Positions 26,317 to 35,138 are shown, counted from the first letter of the stretch. The stretch is 64,000 bases of DNA from Candidatus Nitrosomarinus catalina (GCF_002156965.1 NZ_CP021324.1:818681-882680); one strand, 5' to 3'. The notes: generated by a model not told the origin, from the sequence alone. A program made the numbers and translations.

Positions 26317-26935
26317 TTTTCATTTCTTCAATATTTCCATAAAATTCATCTATAAATGAAGAAAATTGAAAAATAGGCACAATAGGAACTTTGTCTATAA
26401 AATCAATCTTATCCTGATACAAAGTAACAATCACAGGCACAGCCATTGATCCTTCAGTCTTTGCAACATATTGTTTAGTTCTTTCAATTTGCTTTTTTAC
26501 TGCAGATGCTAGTGAAGAAGAATTGTATCTTTTCCAATGTTTACAATCAATCAATATTGCAATACCTAAACGAATGCCAACAACATCAATTTCCATTCTA
26601 GGCTTTGTCAGCATCATATTTTTAATTACAGCAAAATTTTTTGAGGATAATATTTCTGCAGTTAATCCTTCAAAATCCCTCCAATCCAATACAACTGAAA
26701 TCTCATCTAAAGGAAATCCATTTTCAAGTAAAGTCATTGCAATTTTTAATTTATCACCATCTTCAAAAAAATAAAAATTATCTTTCAGAGTTCCAATTCC
26801 ATTATTTAATAAATTATTTAAAATATTTTCAGAGTCAATAGAACTAATCTGAGTGACAGTAGAGAAATCCTTTACAGATACACCACCAGAAATTATTCCA
26901 TTCAGACCTTGAATCATTTTAGGATGAGTTTTCAA
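26300..26935 (-). CDS. PD-(D/E)XK (Mrr-like) nuclease-fold protein
   Basis: A 211-residue protein. Residues 1-85 look like a winged-helix region; residues about 86-190 have the restriction-endonuclease fold: DWRDFEGLTAEIL helix with Glu, then EIDVVGI and LIDCKHWKR, giving the E...D...DxK-type catalytic set (Glu, Asp, D-C-K). It could act in DNA repair or as an Mrr-like enzyme; no methylase or other restriction subunit is adjacent. TTG start; ATG six codons later. Confidence 0.75.
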   Translation of the reverse strand: MKTHPKMIQGLNGIISGGVSVKDFSTVTQISSIDSENILNNLLNNGIGTLKDNFYFFEDGDKLKIAMTLLENGFPLDEISVVLDWRDFEGLTAEILSSKNFAVIKNMMLTKPRMEIDVVGIRLGIAILIDCKHWKRYNSSSLASAVKKQIERTKQYVAKTEGSMAVPVIVTLYQDKIDFIDKVPIVPIFQFSSFIDEFYGNIEEMKTIEKD

Positions 26936-27018
26936 TAACCAATTTTGAATAAGATACAGGATATAGGTTTTAGGTTAAGATAGAATGTCTTTTTTTAGTA
27001 CGATGTACAAAAAACATT

Positions 27019-27243
27019 ATGGAATTTAATAAAAACTATGGTCAGATAATTATAGGATACGGATTACTTTCAATCGGAATCACATTAATGATGTTATTTA
27101 TGCAAACGTCTGGGATTTTTTGGCTAATTTTATCAGGTACAACAATTGTTGGAGGGATTTGGATTATCAAAAAAGAAAGAAATGACAGAAAAAAGTATGA
27201 TTCAGATAACGAGTGTGCATTCCAAGACAACAAACCAGATTAG
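27019..27243 (+). CDS. Small two-span membrane protein
   Basis: A 74-residue protein with two hydrophobic helices (IIIGYGLLSIGITLMMLF and IFWLILSGTTIVGGIWII) and a charged cytoplasmic tail (KKERNDRKK, then acidic). Unknown function. ATG start. Confidence 0.6.
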   Translation: MEFNKNYGQIIIGYGLLSIGITLMMLFMQTSGIFWLILSGTTIVGGIWIIKKERNDRKKYDSDNECAFQDNKPD

Positions 27244-27294
27244 TTTTCACAATAACCCATCCCTCTTAAGGAGAGCGGAGATAATCTAAGAGTC

Positions 27295-27408
27295 GTGAAG
27301 ATTTATTGTACTTTATGCAACAAAGAAATTAGATTAAAACCTCAAATACGAAATAGTCATTGGTATCACAAAAGATGCACCGCTAAGATTGATTTGTTAT
27401 TAAATTAG
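27295..27408 (+). CDS. 37-residue zinc-finger-like microprotein
   Basis: A GTG-started frame reading MKIYCTLCNKEIRLKPQIRN, then SHWYHKRCTAKIDLLLN. Cys-x2-Cys and a His/Cys pair (WYHKRC) form a plausible single zinc site. Length, basic charge and metal ligands argue for a real gene; family unknown. Confidence 0.5.
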   Translation: MKIYCTLCNKEIRLKPQIRNSHWYHKRCTAKIDLLLN

Positions 27409-27425
27409 GCACAAATTCTCAAAAA

Positions 27426-27545
27426 TCAAGCATTTGGGCAATTCATGGTAGGATTAGTGTGACATTGATTACAAGTTTCTTTGCAACAGGGGTTTGATTT
27501 AATTTCAAAAACTCTTCCACAACAAAGACATTTGTTTTCAATCAT
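27426..27545 (-). CDS. 39-residue Cys-rich zinc microprotein
   Basis: An ATG-started frame with eight Cys and one His (KCLCCGR, NPCCKETCNQCHT, NCPNA). Its ATG overlaps the TGA of the upstream TPR gene as ATGA, which supports translation coupling and reality. Probably binds one or two metal ions; function unknown. Confidence 0.6.
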   Translation of the reverse strand: MIENKCLCCGRVFEIKSNPCCKETCNQCHTNPTMNCPNA

Positions 27546-27730
27546 AATTTCATTAATGAATTATTTTTAAGAAGTAATAAATTTGGATCAGATTCTCCCC
27601 CCAGACTTTTATCAATACTAATTGCTTCATCAAAGTGAAGTATTGCATCCTGATGTTTTCCTTCCCTTTGTAATGAAATACCTTTGTTAACTAGTTCTTC
27701 AATTTTTTCTAAATCATCTTCTTGGGTCAT
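27542..27730 (-). CDS. Small TPR-repeat protein
   Basis: A 62-residue protein with about one and a half tetratricopeptide repeats (NKGISLQREGKHQDAILHFDEAISID). Usually a protein-protein interaction module. It overlaps the following Cys-rich microprotein by four bases. Confidence 0.65.
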   Translation of the reverse strand: MTQEDDLEKIEELVNKGISLQREGKHQDAILHFDEAISIDKSLGGESDPNLLLLKNNSLMKL

Positions 27731-27885
27731 ATCAAATATTCCTAGATTTGTCTAAATGTGTGATTCTATTATATCTATTACATATTTTGGTTTTTTTACA
27801 TGTAAATTTTAGCACAACTATAACCAGAGATTTAAAAAATAAAAATTCAACATAGGTTTTATTACAAGCATAGGAAAATAAAACT

Positions 27886-30345
27886 ATGAAAAAAATGCTA
27901 GTGATATTACTAGCGCTTTTAGTTATAGCAATAACATACAATGAATCATTTGCAGAAAAAAGTACCCATGTAAATTCAATAAAATTTATTCAATATTTAG
28001 ACGAGAATACAGCATTAGAGGAAGTAAAAAATGGAAATTTGGATTTATATTATTATAGAATTTCACCAGATAGATTAGAAAATGAACAAAGTGCAGAAGG
28101 ACTAAAAATTTATGATTCAACAGGAGGATCATATAGCTTACTAATCAATCCAGCAGAATCCGAAAAGTTTAATCCATTTTCAGAAAAAGATGCAAGATTT
28201 GCCTTAAATTATCTAGTAGATAGGAAATTAATTGTAAATGAATTGATGGGCGGATATGGCTCTCAAATTATATCCTATTACGGACCGACAGATCCAGAAT
28301 ATCTTACAATAATCAAAGAATTAGAATCATTTAATTTTAAATACAATCCGACATTGGCAAATAAAATAATCTCAGAGTCAATAATGGAGAGAGGAGTAGA
28401 AAAAATTAATGGAAAATGGGTAAAAAATAATGAAGAAGTAGAAATTAGTATTTTTATCAGAAGCGATGATCCAGTTAGAAAATCTATTGGAGAAATACTA
28501 GCTAAAGAGCTAGACGATATGGGATTTAAAATTAAAAAAGACTACGGGGATTTGAATAAAGCATTTGTTGTAGTTTATGGTTCAAATCCAGCAGACATGA
28601 ATTGGAATTTATACACAGAAGGATGGGGTCGTTCTGCATTTGTAAAATATGATTCAATTGGATTAGGTCAAATGTACTCACCATGGTTTTCAAACATGCC
28701 AGGTTTTAATGACCCATCATATTGGAATTATGAAAATAAAAGATTAGACGAATTAACTCAAAAAATCTACAAAGGAGATTTTGAATCTTCAGAAAAAAGA
28801 TCTGAATTAATTCAAGAAGCAGTGGTAGAAGGAATTAATGAGTCAGTAAGAATTTTTTTGGCAAGTAAAGTTGATCAATACGTAGTTAATCAAAATGTAG
28901 AAGGAGTAGTTAATGATTTAGGAGCAGGGATACCAAGTCGATTTACACCAATTAATGCAAAAACAAATGACGAAGAATTAACCATCGGAGTTAAACAAAT
29001 CTATCAAGGGGCATGGAATCCAATAATGGGTTTAACAGATACATACAGTAGACAGATTTGGGGAATTATTTCAGACCCCATTACATTTAAGCATCCATTT
29101 ACAGGTGAAACATTTCCAGTTCGAGCACAGTGGGAAGTAGAAACATCAGGATTAGATAAAAAAATCAATGTTCCTACAGAAGCAAAAATGTGGAATCCAA
29201 CAGTACAGAAGTGGGAAAAGGTGTCAACTGAAACATTTGCAACAAGCAAAGTTACATTTGACTTTAAGTTCAGTAATTGGCACAACGGAGAGGCAATGGA
29301 TATGAATGATATTTTACATTCATTGTATTTTACTATAGAGTGGGGCACACAGATAGATGAAAAAGACAAAACGTTTGATACAGAATTCACGCCAAGAGCG
29401 GCTCAAAGCATTCAAACAATAGTTGCAATTAACGAAATTGACAAAGACACAGTAGAAGTATATGTTAATTATTGGCATTTTAATGAAAATGAAATTGCCG
29501 AATGGGCTGCTATGTGGAGTCCAGTTCCATGGGAATTAACTGCAGCTATGGAAAAAGCAGTGATAGATGGAAAAGTATCATTTTCAAGATCAGGTGCTAC
29601 AAGTAAGAGTGTGAATTGGTTATCATTAATTGTTCCAAATGATGCACAAATTATCAAAGAGTATTTGAAAGAATTTAGAGATAATGAATTCATTCCAAAT
29701 TCATTAAAACAAAGTCAGAAACAACAACAATATTTTGATGACAGATTTGATTCATCAATAAAATGGATTGAAAAAAAGAATCATGCAGTAATTAGTAATG
29801 GGCCATTTTATTTAGAGACATACTCACCAGAATCAAGAACAATTTTAGTAAAAGCATTTGAGGACAAGTCATATCCATTTGAAATTGGAACATGGTCAAA
29901 ATTTGAAAATATGCAATTTCCAAGCATCAAAAAAATCAACATAGAAAAAATAATTCAGCAAGGAGAATTTACTCAAATCGACATAGAAACTGAGGGAGTC
30001 ACATCAATACTATATTTCATATTAGACAGCGAAGGACAAATTCAGATATCAGAAGAATCAGAAATTAATGAAAATGAATTAAATATTAAGCTCACATCAG
30101 ACATTACAAAAAAATTGCAAGTAGGAACTAACCAAATCAAGATATTTGGAATCTCAAATTCAGTTTTAAAACCAGATATTTATGAAACTAATTTCATAGT
30201 AACAAACGAAAAATCAGAAATTCCAAAAACTGAAATCAATTTCCAAAATATTGAAAATGAAATAAGTTATGATATTGGGATAATTGGAATGACAGTAGTA
30301 GCAATAATGATTGGAATTACAATATTTCTAAAAAAGAGATTTTAA
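27886..30345 (+). CDS. Peptide/nickel-type ABC substrate-binding protein with circularly permuted motif order, membrane-anchored
   Basis: An 819-residue secreted protein. Residues 1-23 are a signal peptide. Residues about 30-360 match the second half of the SBP_bac_5 (DppA/OppA) family: DENTALEEVKNGNLDLYYY (39-57), FALNYLVDRKLI (about 105), the PxxA-like half-helix regions and KRSELIQEAVVEG. Residues about 362-690 match the first half: TIGVKQIYQGAWNP (366), VTFDFKFSNWHNGEAM (456) with the DILHSLYF helix, and GPFYLETYSPESRTILV (639). The order is thus C-half then N-half. An Ig-like domain and a C-terminal helix (793-813) with KKRF anchor it outside the cell. No permease is adjacent. ATG start. 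Confidence 0.85.
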   Translation: MKKMLVILLALLVIAITYNESFAEKSTHVNSIKFIQYLDENTALEEVKNGNLDLYYYRISPDRLENEQSAEGLKIYDSTGGSYSLLINPAESEKFNPFSEKDARFALNYLVDRKLIVNELMGGYGSQIISYYGPTDPEYLTIIKELESFNFKYNPTLANKIISESIMERGVEKINGKWVKNNEEVEISIFIRSDDPVRKSIGEILAKELDDMGFKIKKDYGDLNKAFVVVYGSNPADMNWNLYTEGWGRSAFVKYDSIGLGQMYSPWFSNMPGFNDPSYWNYENKRLDELTQKIYKGDFESSEKRSELIQEAVVEGINESVRIFLASKVDQYVVNQNVEGVVNDLGAGIPSRFTPINAKTNDEELTIGVKQIYQGAWNPIMGLTDTYSRQIWGIISDPITFKHPFTGETFPVRAQWEVETSGLDKKINVPTEAKMWNPTVQKWEKVSTETFATSKVTFDFKFSNWHNGEAMDMNDILHSLYFTIEWGTQIDEKDKTFDTEFTPRAAQSIQTIVAINEIDKDTVEVYVNYWHFNENEIAEWAAMWSPVPWELTAAMEKAVIDGKVSFSRSGATSKSVNWLSLIVPNDAQIIKEYLKEFRDNEFIPNSLKQSQKQQQYFDDRFDSSIKWIEKKNHAVISNGPFYLETYSPESRTILVKAFEDKSYPFEIGTWSKFENMQFPSIKKINIEKIIQQGEFTQIDIETEGVTSILYFILDSEGQIQISEESEINENELNIKLTSDITKKLQVGTNQIKIFGISNSVLKPDIYETNFIVTNEKSEIPKTEINFQNIENEISYDIGIIGMTVVAIMIGITIFLKKRF

Positions 30346-30845
30346 ATCAAACCATAATCGGCAACGATATTCTGAATATCTTCTTCAGTTGTAGATTCAG
30401 AATAATCATTTAGTAGATTTTGATTCAACTCATAAAATGTATGCCCCCACTTGAATTTGTTTAATAATTCTAAACTTTGTTCTTTAAAGCCAAGAATGTA
30501 TAATGAACCAGATAAGGCTTCAGCAGTGGTTAATTTGTTTAATTTAGAATAGTTCACAGGATTTCCAGCAAGCAAAGGAGGCAATTTTCTTTTAATCCCA
30601 TTGAATTTTTGAGAAAAAGCATGATCTGCCAAATTCCATGAGCAATCAATGCCTACAATAGAATGAATAACAGAAGCATCTTTAGGAAGTAAAGTTTTTT
30701 CAGCAAATGGATCTAAAACTAATCCTTTTGAACCAATTTTTTTAATATTTTGAGCAAGTCCAAATTTTACCATTTTTGCAGCAGTACATTTCTTGGGATC
30801 ATCCTGATAGAACATCAAAACTTGTAATTTCAATTTAATTGACAA
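30342..30845 (-). CDS. tsr3: 16S rRNA aminocarboxypropyltransferase Tsr3
   Basis: A 167-residue protein of the DUF367/Tsr3 family, which transfers the 3-amino-3-carboxypropyl group of SAM to a small-subunit rRNA pseudouridine. Landmarks: DDPKKCTAAKMVKFGLA, IVGIDCSWNLADHAF, RKLPPLLAGNPVNYSKLNKL and TTAEALSGSLYILG. TTG start. Stop shared with the substrate-binding protein through TTAA. Confidence 0.93.
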   Translation of the reverse strand: MSIKLKLQVLMFYQDDPKKCTAAKMVKFGLAQNIKKIGSKGLVLDPFAEKTLLPKDASVIHSIVGIDCSWNLADHAFSQKFNGIKRKLPPLLAGNPVNYSKLNKLTTAEALSGSLYILGFKEQSLELLNKFKWGHTFYELNQNLLNDYSESTTEEDIQNIVADYGLI

Positions 30846-30867
30846 TTACAGTAAGAGTATTTGGAAT

Positions 30868-32898
30868 TTACTGTATAGTTTTGTAAGTTACTTTATAATA
30901 AAATCTAGAAATCTCACTATCTTTTAAGACCTCAACATTCCAGTTTGTATCAGGCAAGAAATCTTCAGAGGATTGAGGTAAAATACTAAATTTTTCAAGT
31001 CGCACATCAGGGCCAGAATATCTCACATTAAGATTCATTCCATCAAGTTGGATTACTTCAAAAATTTGTCCAGGTTTTCTAGTGGATTCACTTACTAGAC
31101 AATCAGAATTCTGACCAATGATACAAATTCCAGATGCAGATAAAACTTGTAAATTCACTTTAGAGATATCAGTTTTTGATGGAGTAATCATAGAACCAGA
31201 TAAAACTCTAGGTTGTACAGATTGTTCTTCAAGAATTTTATCTGTAGTCTCAATAGAGATTAAACTGTCTGAAATTCGATTAGTTTTTTCAATCATAGTT
31301 TTTACACTAGATACAGCATATCCTCCTGCATCTTTTTCTTCAGAAACAGATTGTTTTCCAGGAATTGAAGCATTGGGATTACCATCGCCAAGGGTTTTAT
31401 CAATTGCAAAATCTTCGTTAGAGATTACAGAAAAATTTTCTGATGCCAGTAATCCACCATAATTAGCTTTTACAATATAATCACCAACAGGAAACATTAC
31501 AGAAGGGATTCTAACATCTACAGCAAAATTCCCATAAACGTCAGGTACAGCAGTAGAAGTGAAAAGAATTTGTTGTGCACCAGCAGAATTATCCATTATT
31601 GCACTAGTAAAAGCGATAGGCTTTCCATCAGAAGTGTAAAAATTCAGATATACTACTTGATAGTAAATATCACTATCGGGATCAAAGTTTGGAAGTATTC
31701 CAGAGATTTTTACATAAGCATTTTCAACATATTGAAAATCATCTAAAGTGAAAATCATCTCATTAGAAGAATCATCAGTTACAATTTCAATGGTTTTTTC
31801 AATTAAAGAAAATTTGGTAGATGAAATATGTTCACCATATTCAGCAGTGATGATGTATTCACCAAATACCGGAATAGCAGAATTAATTGAAATGATCGTA
31901 TCAAATTCACCATCTACAGTAAACAGACTTCCGCTATCAATTTGTTTACCAGTAGGATCTAATATAGTAAATTTCATACTCTCATATGGAATTATTTCGT
32001 TAGTTGTTCCAGTAAGTAAGATTGTTTGTTTAAGAAAATATTCATTTTGATCAACACCAATTTTAAAAACAGAATCCACAGTTTCGGTAGTTTCAATCAT
32101 TTTAGATTCAACAGAAAAACTAGTAGTTTCAGAAACACCAGCATAAGTTACAGTCACATCATAAGTGCCTTCAGAAATTCCCATAACTTGAACTAAGTCT
32201 AAACTAGTTTCATAATTTAGATTGTAATCAGGATATAATGAAACAGATTGTTGAAAATCAGGACCAGAAATAGTTATTGAAATAACTGCTGCTTGAAAAG
32301 TAGGAATTTCTACAAAAACTTTTTCTGAAACAGTTCCTTGAATTATCGTAGTTTCATCAAATACATAATTTGCTTTATCAGTAGATAACGTTACTTCAAC
32401 TGCAGAAGTATTATCAGATGACATTAATTTACCATTTGAACCACCAGCGTTACCAAGAGAGAATTCCCAATCAGTATGACCATCATAACTTCTCTGCCAG
32501 GACATAAAATCATTTTTCAAATCAGTAATTTCAGGGGTTTTATCAATTACATTACCAGAAGAATTTCTTAATTCTACAGATTCAGATGAATCAGTAAACC
32601 AAACTTTAGTGTAAGTGAATGGCAATATTTGTTCAGGAGAAATTATAGTTCCATCAGGAATTGTAAATGTTTTTTTCAAAACAGTGGTCGAAGCAATTTG
32701 CCAACCACTCAAATCCACATCAGAATCAGTAGGATTGTAAAGCTCTACCCATTCAGAAATTGCAAGAGAGTCATCACCAAAAGGATTAGTGTCAACCTCA
32801 TTAATTACAACATGATCAGTTATCAGTTCACCATATGCAGGAACGGAAATCATAGTAACTAGTACTGCAATTATTACAAGTAGGGGAGAGCGATTCAT
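30868..32898 (-). CDS. Secreted lamin-tail-domain surface protein
   Basis: A 676-residue exported protein. A signal peptide covers residues 1-23; residues about 28-150 form a lamin-tail domain (VVINEVDTNPFGDDSL, EWVELYNPTDSDVDLSGWQI, SVELRNSSGNVIDK, SWQRSYDG). Three or more Ig-like/big beta domains follow, each with a FKIGVDQNEYFLKQTILLTG-like strand pattern. Two Cys occur near residue 590. No C-terminal membrane helix or sortase tag is visible. Probably a cell-surface or secreted adhesin-like protein. Confidence 0.75.
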   Translation of the reverse strand: MNRSPLLVIIAVLVTMISVPAYGELITDHVVINEVDTNPFGDDSLAISEWVELYNPTDSDVDLSGWQIASTTVLKKTFTIPDGTIISPEQILPFTYTKVWFTDSSESVELRNSSGNVIDKTPEITDLKNDFMSWQRSYDGHTDWEFSLGNAGGSNGKLMSSDNTSAVEVTLSTDKANYVFDETTIIQGTVSEKVFVEIPTFQAAVISITISGPDFQQSVSLYPDYNLNYETSLDLVQVMGISEGTYDVTVTYAGVSETTSFSVESKMIETTETVDSVFKIGVDQNEYFLKQTILLTGTTNEIIPYESMKFTILDPTGKQIDSGSLFTVDGEFDTIISINSAIPVFGEYIITAEYGEHISSTKFSLIEKTIEIVTDDSSNEMIFTLDDFQYVENAYVKISGILPNFDPDSDIYYQVVYLNFYTSDGKPIAFTSAIMDNSAGAQQILFTSTAVPDVYGNFAVDVRIPSVMFPVGDYIVKANYGGLLASENFSVISNEDFAIDKTLGDGNPNASIPGKQSVSEEKDAGGYAVSSVKTMIEKTNRISDSLISIETTDKILEEQSVQPRVLSGSMITPSKTDISKVNLQVLSASGICIIGQNSDCLVSESTRKPGQIFEVIQLDGMNLNVRYSGPDVRLEKFSILPQSSEDFLPDTNWNVEVLKDSEISRFYYKVTYKTIQ

Positions 32899-33036
32899 TG
32901 ATATTTCCTATATTTCTTCACAAAATGACTCATTTTAGAATTAGATAGAGAAAAAGTTGAGCTATTTGTTAAAGTCAAAGATCTTAAAATCAACAAAAAA
33001 TAAGTAAAATTCAAGACTTTAAGGAATTCGAAGGAA

Positions 33037-33282
33037 TTATTCCTCTTCAGAATCACAATTTGTGCATTTTTTATTGATAATTTTAGAGCCACACTCCATG
33101 CAAATTCCCTCACCAACATCACGCTGAATTAATTGGCGCTTTTTACCAACATAGATCTTTATTCCAAAATAAAGCCCAATTACAATAATTGCAGAATAAG
33201 CAGGTCCCAAGTATTGAATTAATGCAAGCATGACAAGAATCAAGCCTACAATTAGAATAATATCTCGACGCTCAAAATTCAA
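33037..33282 (-). CDS. Two-span membrane protein with C-terminal zinc ribbon
   Basis: An 81-residue protein with two hydrophobic segments in residues 8-45, a basic loop and a C-terminal zinc ribbon (GICMECGSKIINKKCTNC). TTG start. Function unknown; the layout puts the ribbon in the cytoplasm. Confidence 0.65.
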   Translation of the reverse strand: MNFERRDIILIVGLILVMLALIQYLGPAYSAIIVIGLYFGIKIYVGKKRQLIQRDVGEGICMECGSKIINKKCTNCDSEEE

Positions 33283-33312
33283 TAAAATGTCTTAAATTGA
33301 ATCGATAAAAGT

Positions 33313-33384
33313 TTGCCGGGCTCAGGCCATTAGTTTACTTCATTTCAAAAGTCATTTCTCTAACTCATCTTCATTGCTCGGCAA
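33313..33384 (-). ncRNA. Candidate box C/D guide sRNA behind tRNA-Pro
   Basis: Read on the minus strand, a terminal stem (TTGCCGAGC with GCCCGGCAA, one A/C mismatch) encloses a C-like box ATGAAGA directly after the stem and a perfect D box CTGA directly before the closing strand. A D'-like ATGA and C'-like TGAAATGA lie between, with about 12-base guide spacings. It starts 38 bases after the 3' end of tRNA-Pro on the same strand. On the plus strand the stem is perfect with one G-U pair, so another structured RNA on that strand is possible. Confidence 0.4.
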
Positions 33385-33422
33385 TAAGAAGAAGAGTCAA
33401 TTTGATAATAAGATAATGATTA

Positions 33423-33499
33423 TGGTGGGATCGGCGAAATTTGAATTCGCGACCTCTGCGTCCCAAACGCAGAATCATACCAAGCTAGACCACGATCCC
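33423..33499 (-). tRNA. tRNA-Pro (UGG anticodon), 3' CCA encoded
   Basis: On the minus strand a full cloverleaf: acceptor GGGATCG with CGATCCC, anticodon stem CTGCG/CGCAG around loop TTTGGGA (anticodon TGG), and a T arm with TTCAAAT. The discriminator is A and the CCA end is encoded in the DNA (33423-33425). Confidence 0.95.
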
Positions 33500-33571
33500 A
33501 GCGAAATACGAAAATGCCCCAATTTAAGCTTCACAGATAATAATTTTAAAGGCAAATGAAGGATCAAATTT

Positions 33572-34471
33572 GTGACAATTGAAAATTATGTTAAAGCAGG
33601 TAAAATTGCAGCAGAAGTAAGAGAGATGGTTCGAGTAAAAGACTGGGTTGGTAAAACAGTTTATGAGATTTGTGAAGAGGTAGAAAATGAAATTAGAAAA
33701 AGAGGGGCCAAGTGTGCATTTCCAGTGAATGCAAGTATTAACGAAATTGCAGCACATTACACAGCAGAACCAAATGACCCAATTACAATCAAAGATACAG
33801 ATTTAGTAAAAATTGATCTTGGTGCACAAATTGATGGATACATTGCAGATACGGCTGTCACAGTTTGTTACGATGCACAATTTGATGGATTAGTTCAAGC
33901 AGCTGAAGAGGCACTGGGCAGTGCAATGTCAATGATCAAAACAGGAGTTAAAGCAAGCGACATTGGTCGTACAATTGAAACAACGATTAAACAAATGGGA
34001 TTCAAACCAATTGCAAATCTTAGCGGACATTCACTAGAACAATATACAATCCACGCAGGAAAATCAATTCCAAATATTTGGTCAATTGGAGGATTCTCAC
34101 TTTCAGAAAATACAGCTTATGCATGCGAACCATTTGTAACAACAGAACAAGGTGGAGGATTTGTAAGAAATGGGAAAATAAAAAATATTTTTGCAATCAA
34201 TTCTAGAAAGAAAACAAAAAATGAGGAGGCAGATAAATTATTGAATTTCATATGGGAAAATTTCAACATGTTGCCATTTGCATTAAGATGGATTACAAAA
34301 GAATGGGAAGAAAAAGAAGCTAGAGAATTACTAGATATTTTGATAAAGAAAAAAGCTGTCCAAGCATATCCAGTATTAATTGAAGTGAATGAACAAAGGG
34401 TGGCCCAAGCAGAGCACACATTCATCCCAATTGAAAGTGGAGTCACAGTTACAACAAAAGCATTAGAATAA
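33572..34471 (+). CDS. map: Type II methionine aminopeptidase
   Basis: A 299-residue enzyme that removes N-terminal Met. Type II features: FPVNASINEIAAHYTAEPND, metal-binding KIDLGAQIDGYIADTAVTV (two Asp), NLSGHSLEQYTIHAG (His), YACEPFVTT (Glu) and the C-terminal AQAEHTFI (Glu). A 60-residue helical insert typical of type II is present. GTG start, right after the divergent tRNA-Pro region. Confidence 0.96.
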   Translation: MTIENYVKAGKIAAEVREMVRVKDWVGKTVYEICEEVENEIRKRGAKCAFPVNASINEIAAHYTAEPNDPITIKDTDLVKIDLGAQIDGYIADTAVTVCYDAQFDGLVQAAEEALGSAMSMIKTGVKASDIGRTIETTIKQMGFKPIANLSGHSLEQYTIHAGKSIPNIWSIGGFSLSENTAYACEPFVTTEQGGGFVRNGKIKNIFAINSRKKTKNEEADKLLNFIWENFNMLPFALRWITKEWEEKEARELLDILIKKKAVQAYPVLIEVNEQRVAQAEHTFIPIESGVTVTTKALE

Positions 34472-34474
34472 GAA

Positions 34475-34588
34475 ATGAGTGAAGAGATTAGACCATGTCC
34501 CAAGTGTGGAGGATTAATGTTTAGAGAACAAGGTGAAACAATCACTTGGTTTTGTCCTTCATGTAAGCTAAAATTTAAGACAAAGTGA
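34475..34588 (+). CDS. 37-residue zinc-ribbon microprotein (TFIIS/RPB9-like)
   Basis: ATG start three bases after the map stop. It reads EEIRPCPKCGGLMFREQGET, then WFCPSCKLKFKTK: two CPxC knuckles separated by 15-20 residues, a classic zinc ribbon like the C-terminal part of RPB9/TFS. Probably cotranscribed with map. Overlaps the opposing HD gene by 14 bases. Confidence 0.65.
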   Translation: MSEEIRPCPKCGGLMFREQGETITWFCPSCKLKFKTK

Positions 34589-35138
34589 TTTTTCGTTGGC
34601 CATATTCTTTTAGAACTGAATTTAGCATTATTTCAGCCTGAGATAAATTAGGAATTCTCTTTTTATTTTGAATAATTCCAGATTTTATTTCATTTAGATA
34701 TTTTATTTTATATTTTACTTGTACAATTTTTTGCATTCTATTCAATTCAGAGTTTTTTAAATCAGAAACATTTGCCAAAATATCAGCAAATTTGACAACT
34801 TTAGATTGCCATGAAGAATTAGAGAGTTGTTTTAGATAGTTTTTTTCTTGTTGATTTTTAGGTAGACGTGTTTCTTTTGTTAAATCAGACACAATTTGAG
34901 CAATTTTTTTACCAAAATGTTTTGAAACATCATCAAAATCAGACGAAGTGTCTTCAATAGAATCATGTAACCATCCAGAACATAAAATGGATTCATCCTC
35001 AATTCCCATCATCTCAAGATTTTTCACTACATCTTGCAAATGATGCCAATAGGGGGTTTTGTTATTTTTACGATATTGTCCCTTATGCTGTTTTATTGCA
35101 TATTGTTTAGACATATCCAATTTATTTTTCTGCGTCAT
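34575..35138 (-). CDS. HD-domain protein, small alarmone hydrolase-like
   Basis: A 187-residue HD hydrolase similar to the hydrolase half of RelA/SpoT and to MESH1: KQHKGQYRKNNKTPYWHHLQ, then SGWLHDSIEDTSSDF with the H...HD...ED metal/catalytic set, and FADILANVSDL with the last Asp/Asn. MESH1-type enzymes hydrolyse (p)ppGpp or NADPH. No synthetase domain is present in the protein or nearby. ATG start. Confidence 0.8.
   Translation of the reverse strand: MTQKNKLDMSKQYAIKQHKGQYRKNNKTPYWHHLQDVVKNLEMMGIEDESILCSGWLHDSIEDTSSDFDDVSKHFGKKIAQIVSDLTKETRLPKNQQEKNYLKQLSNSSWQSKVVKFADILANVSDLKNSELNRMQKIVQVKYKIKYLNEIKSGIIQNKKRIPNLSQAEIMLNSVLKEYGQRKITLS

Noticed and set aside
32895-33122. Minus-strand 75-codon frame
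   Set aside because: It overlaps the better supported zinc-ribbon membrane gene in another frame and has random-looking composition.
33374-33559. Plus-strand 61-codon frame
   Set aside because: It runs across the minus-strand tRNA-Pro gene and has no protein-like features.
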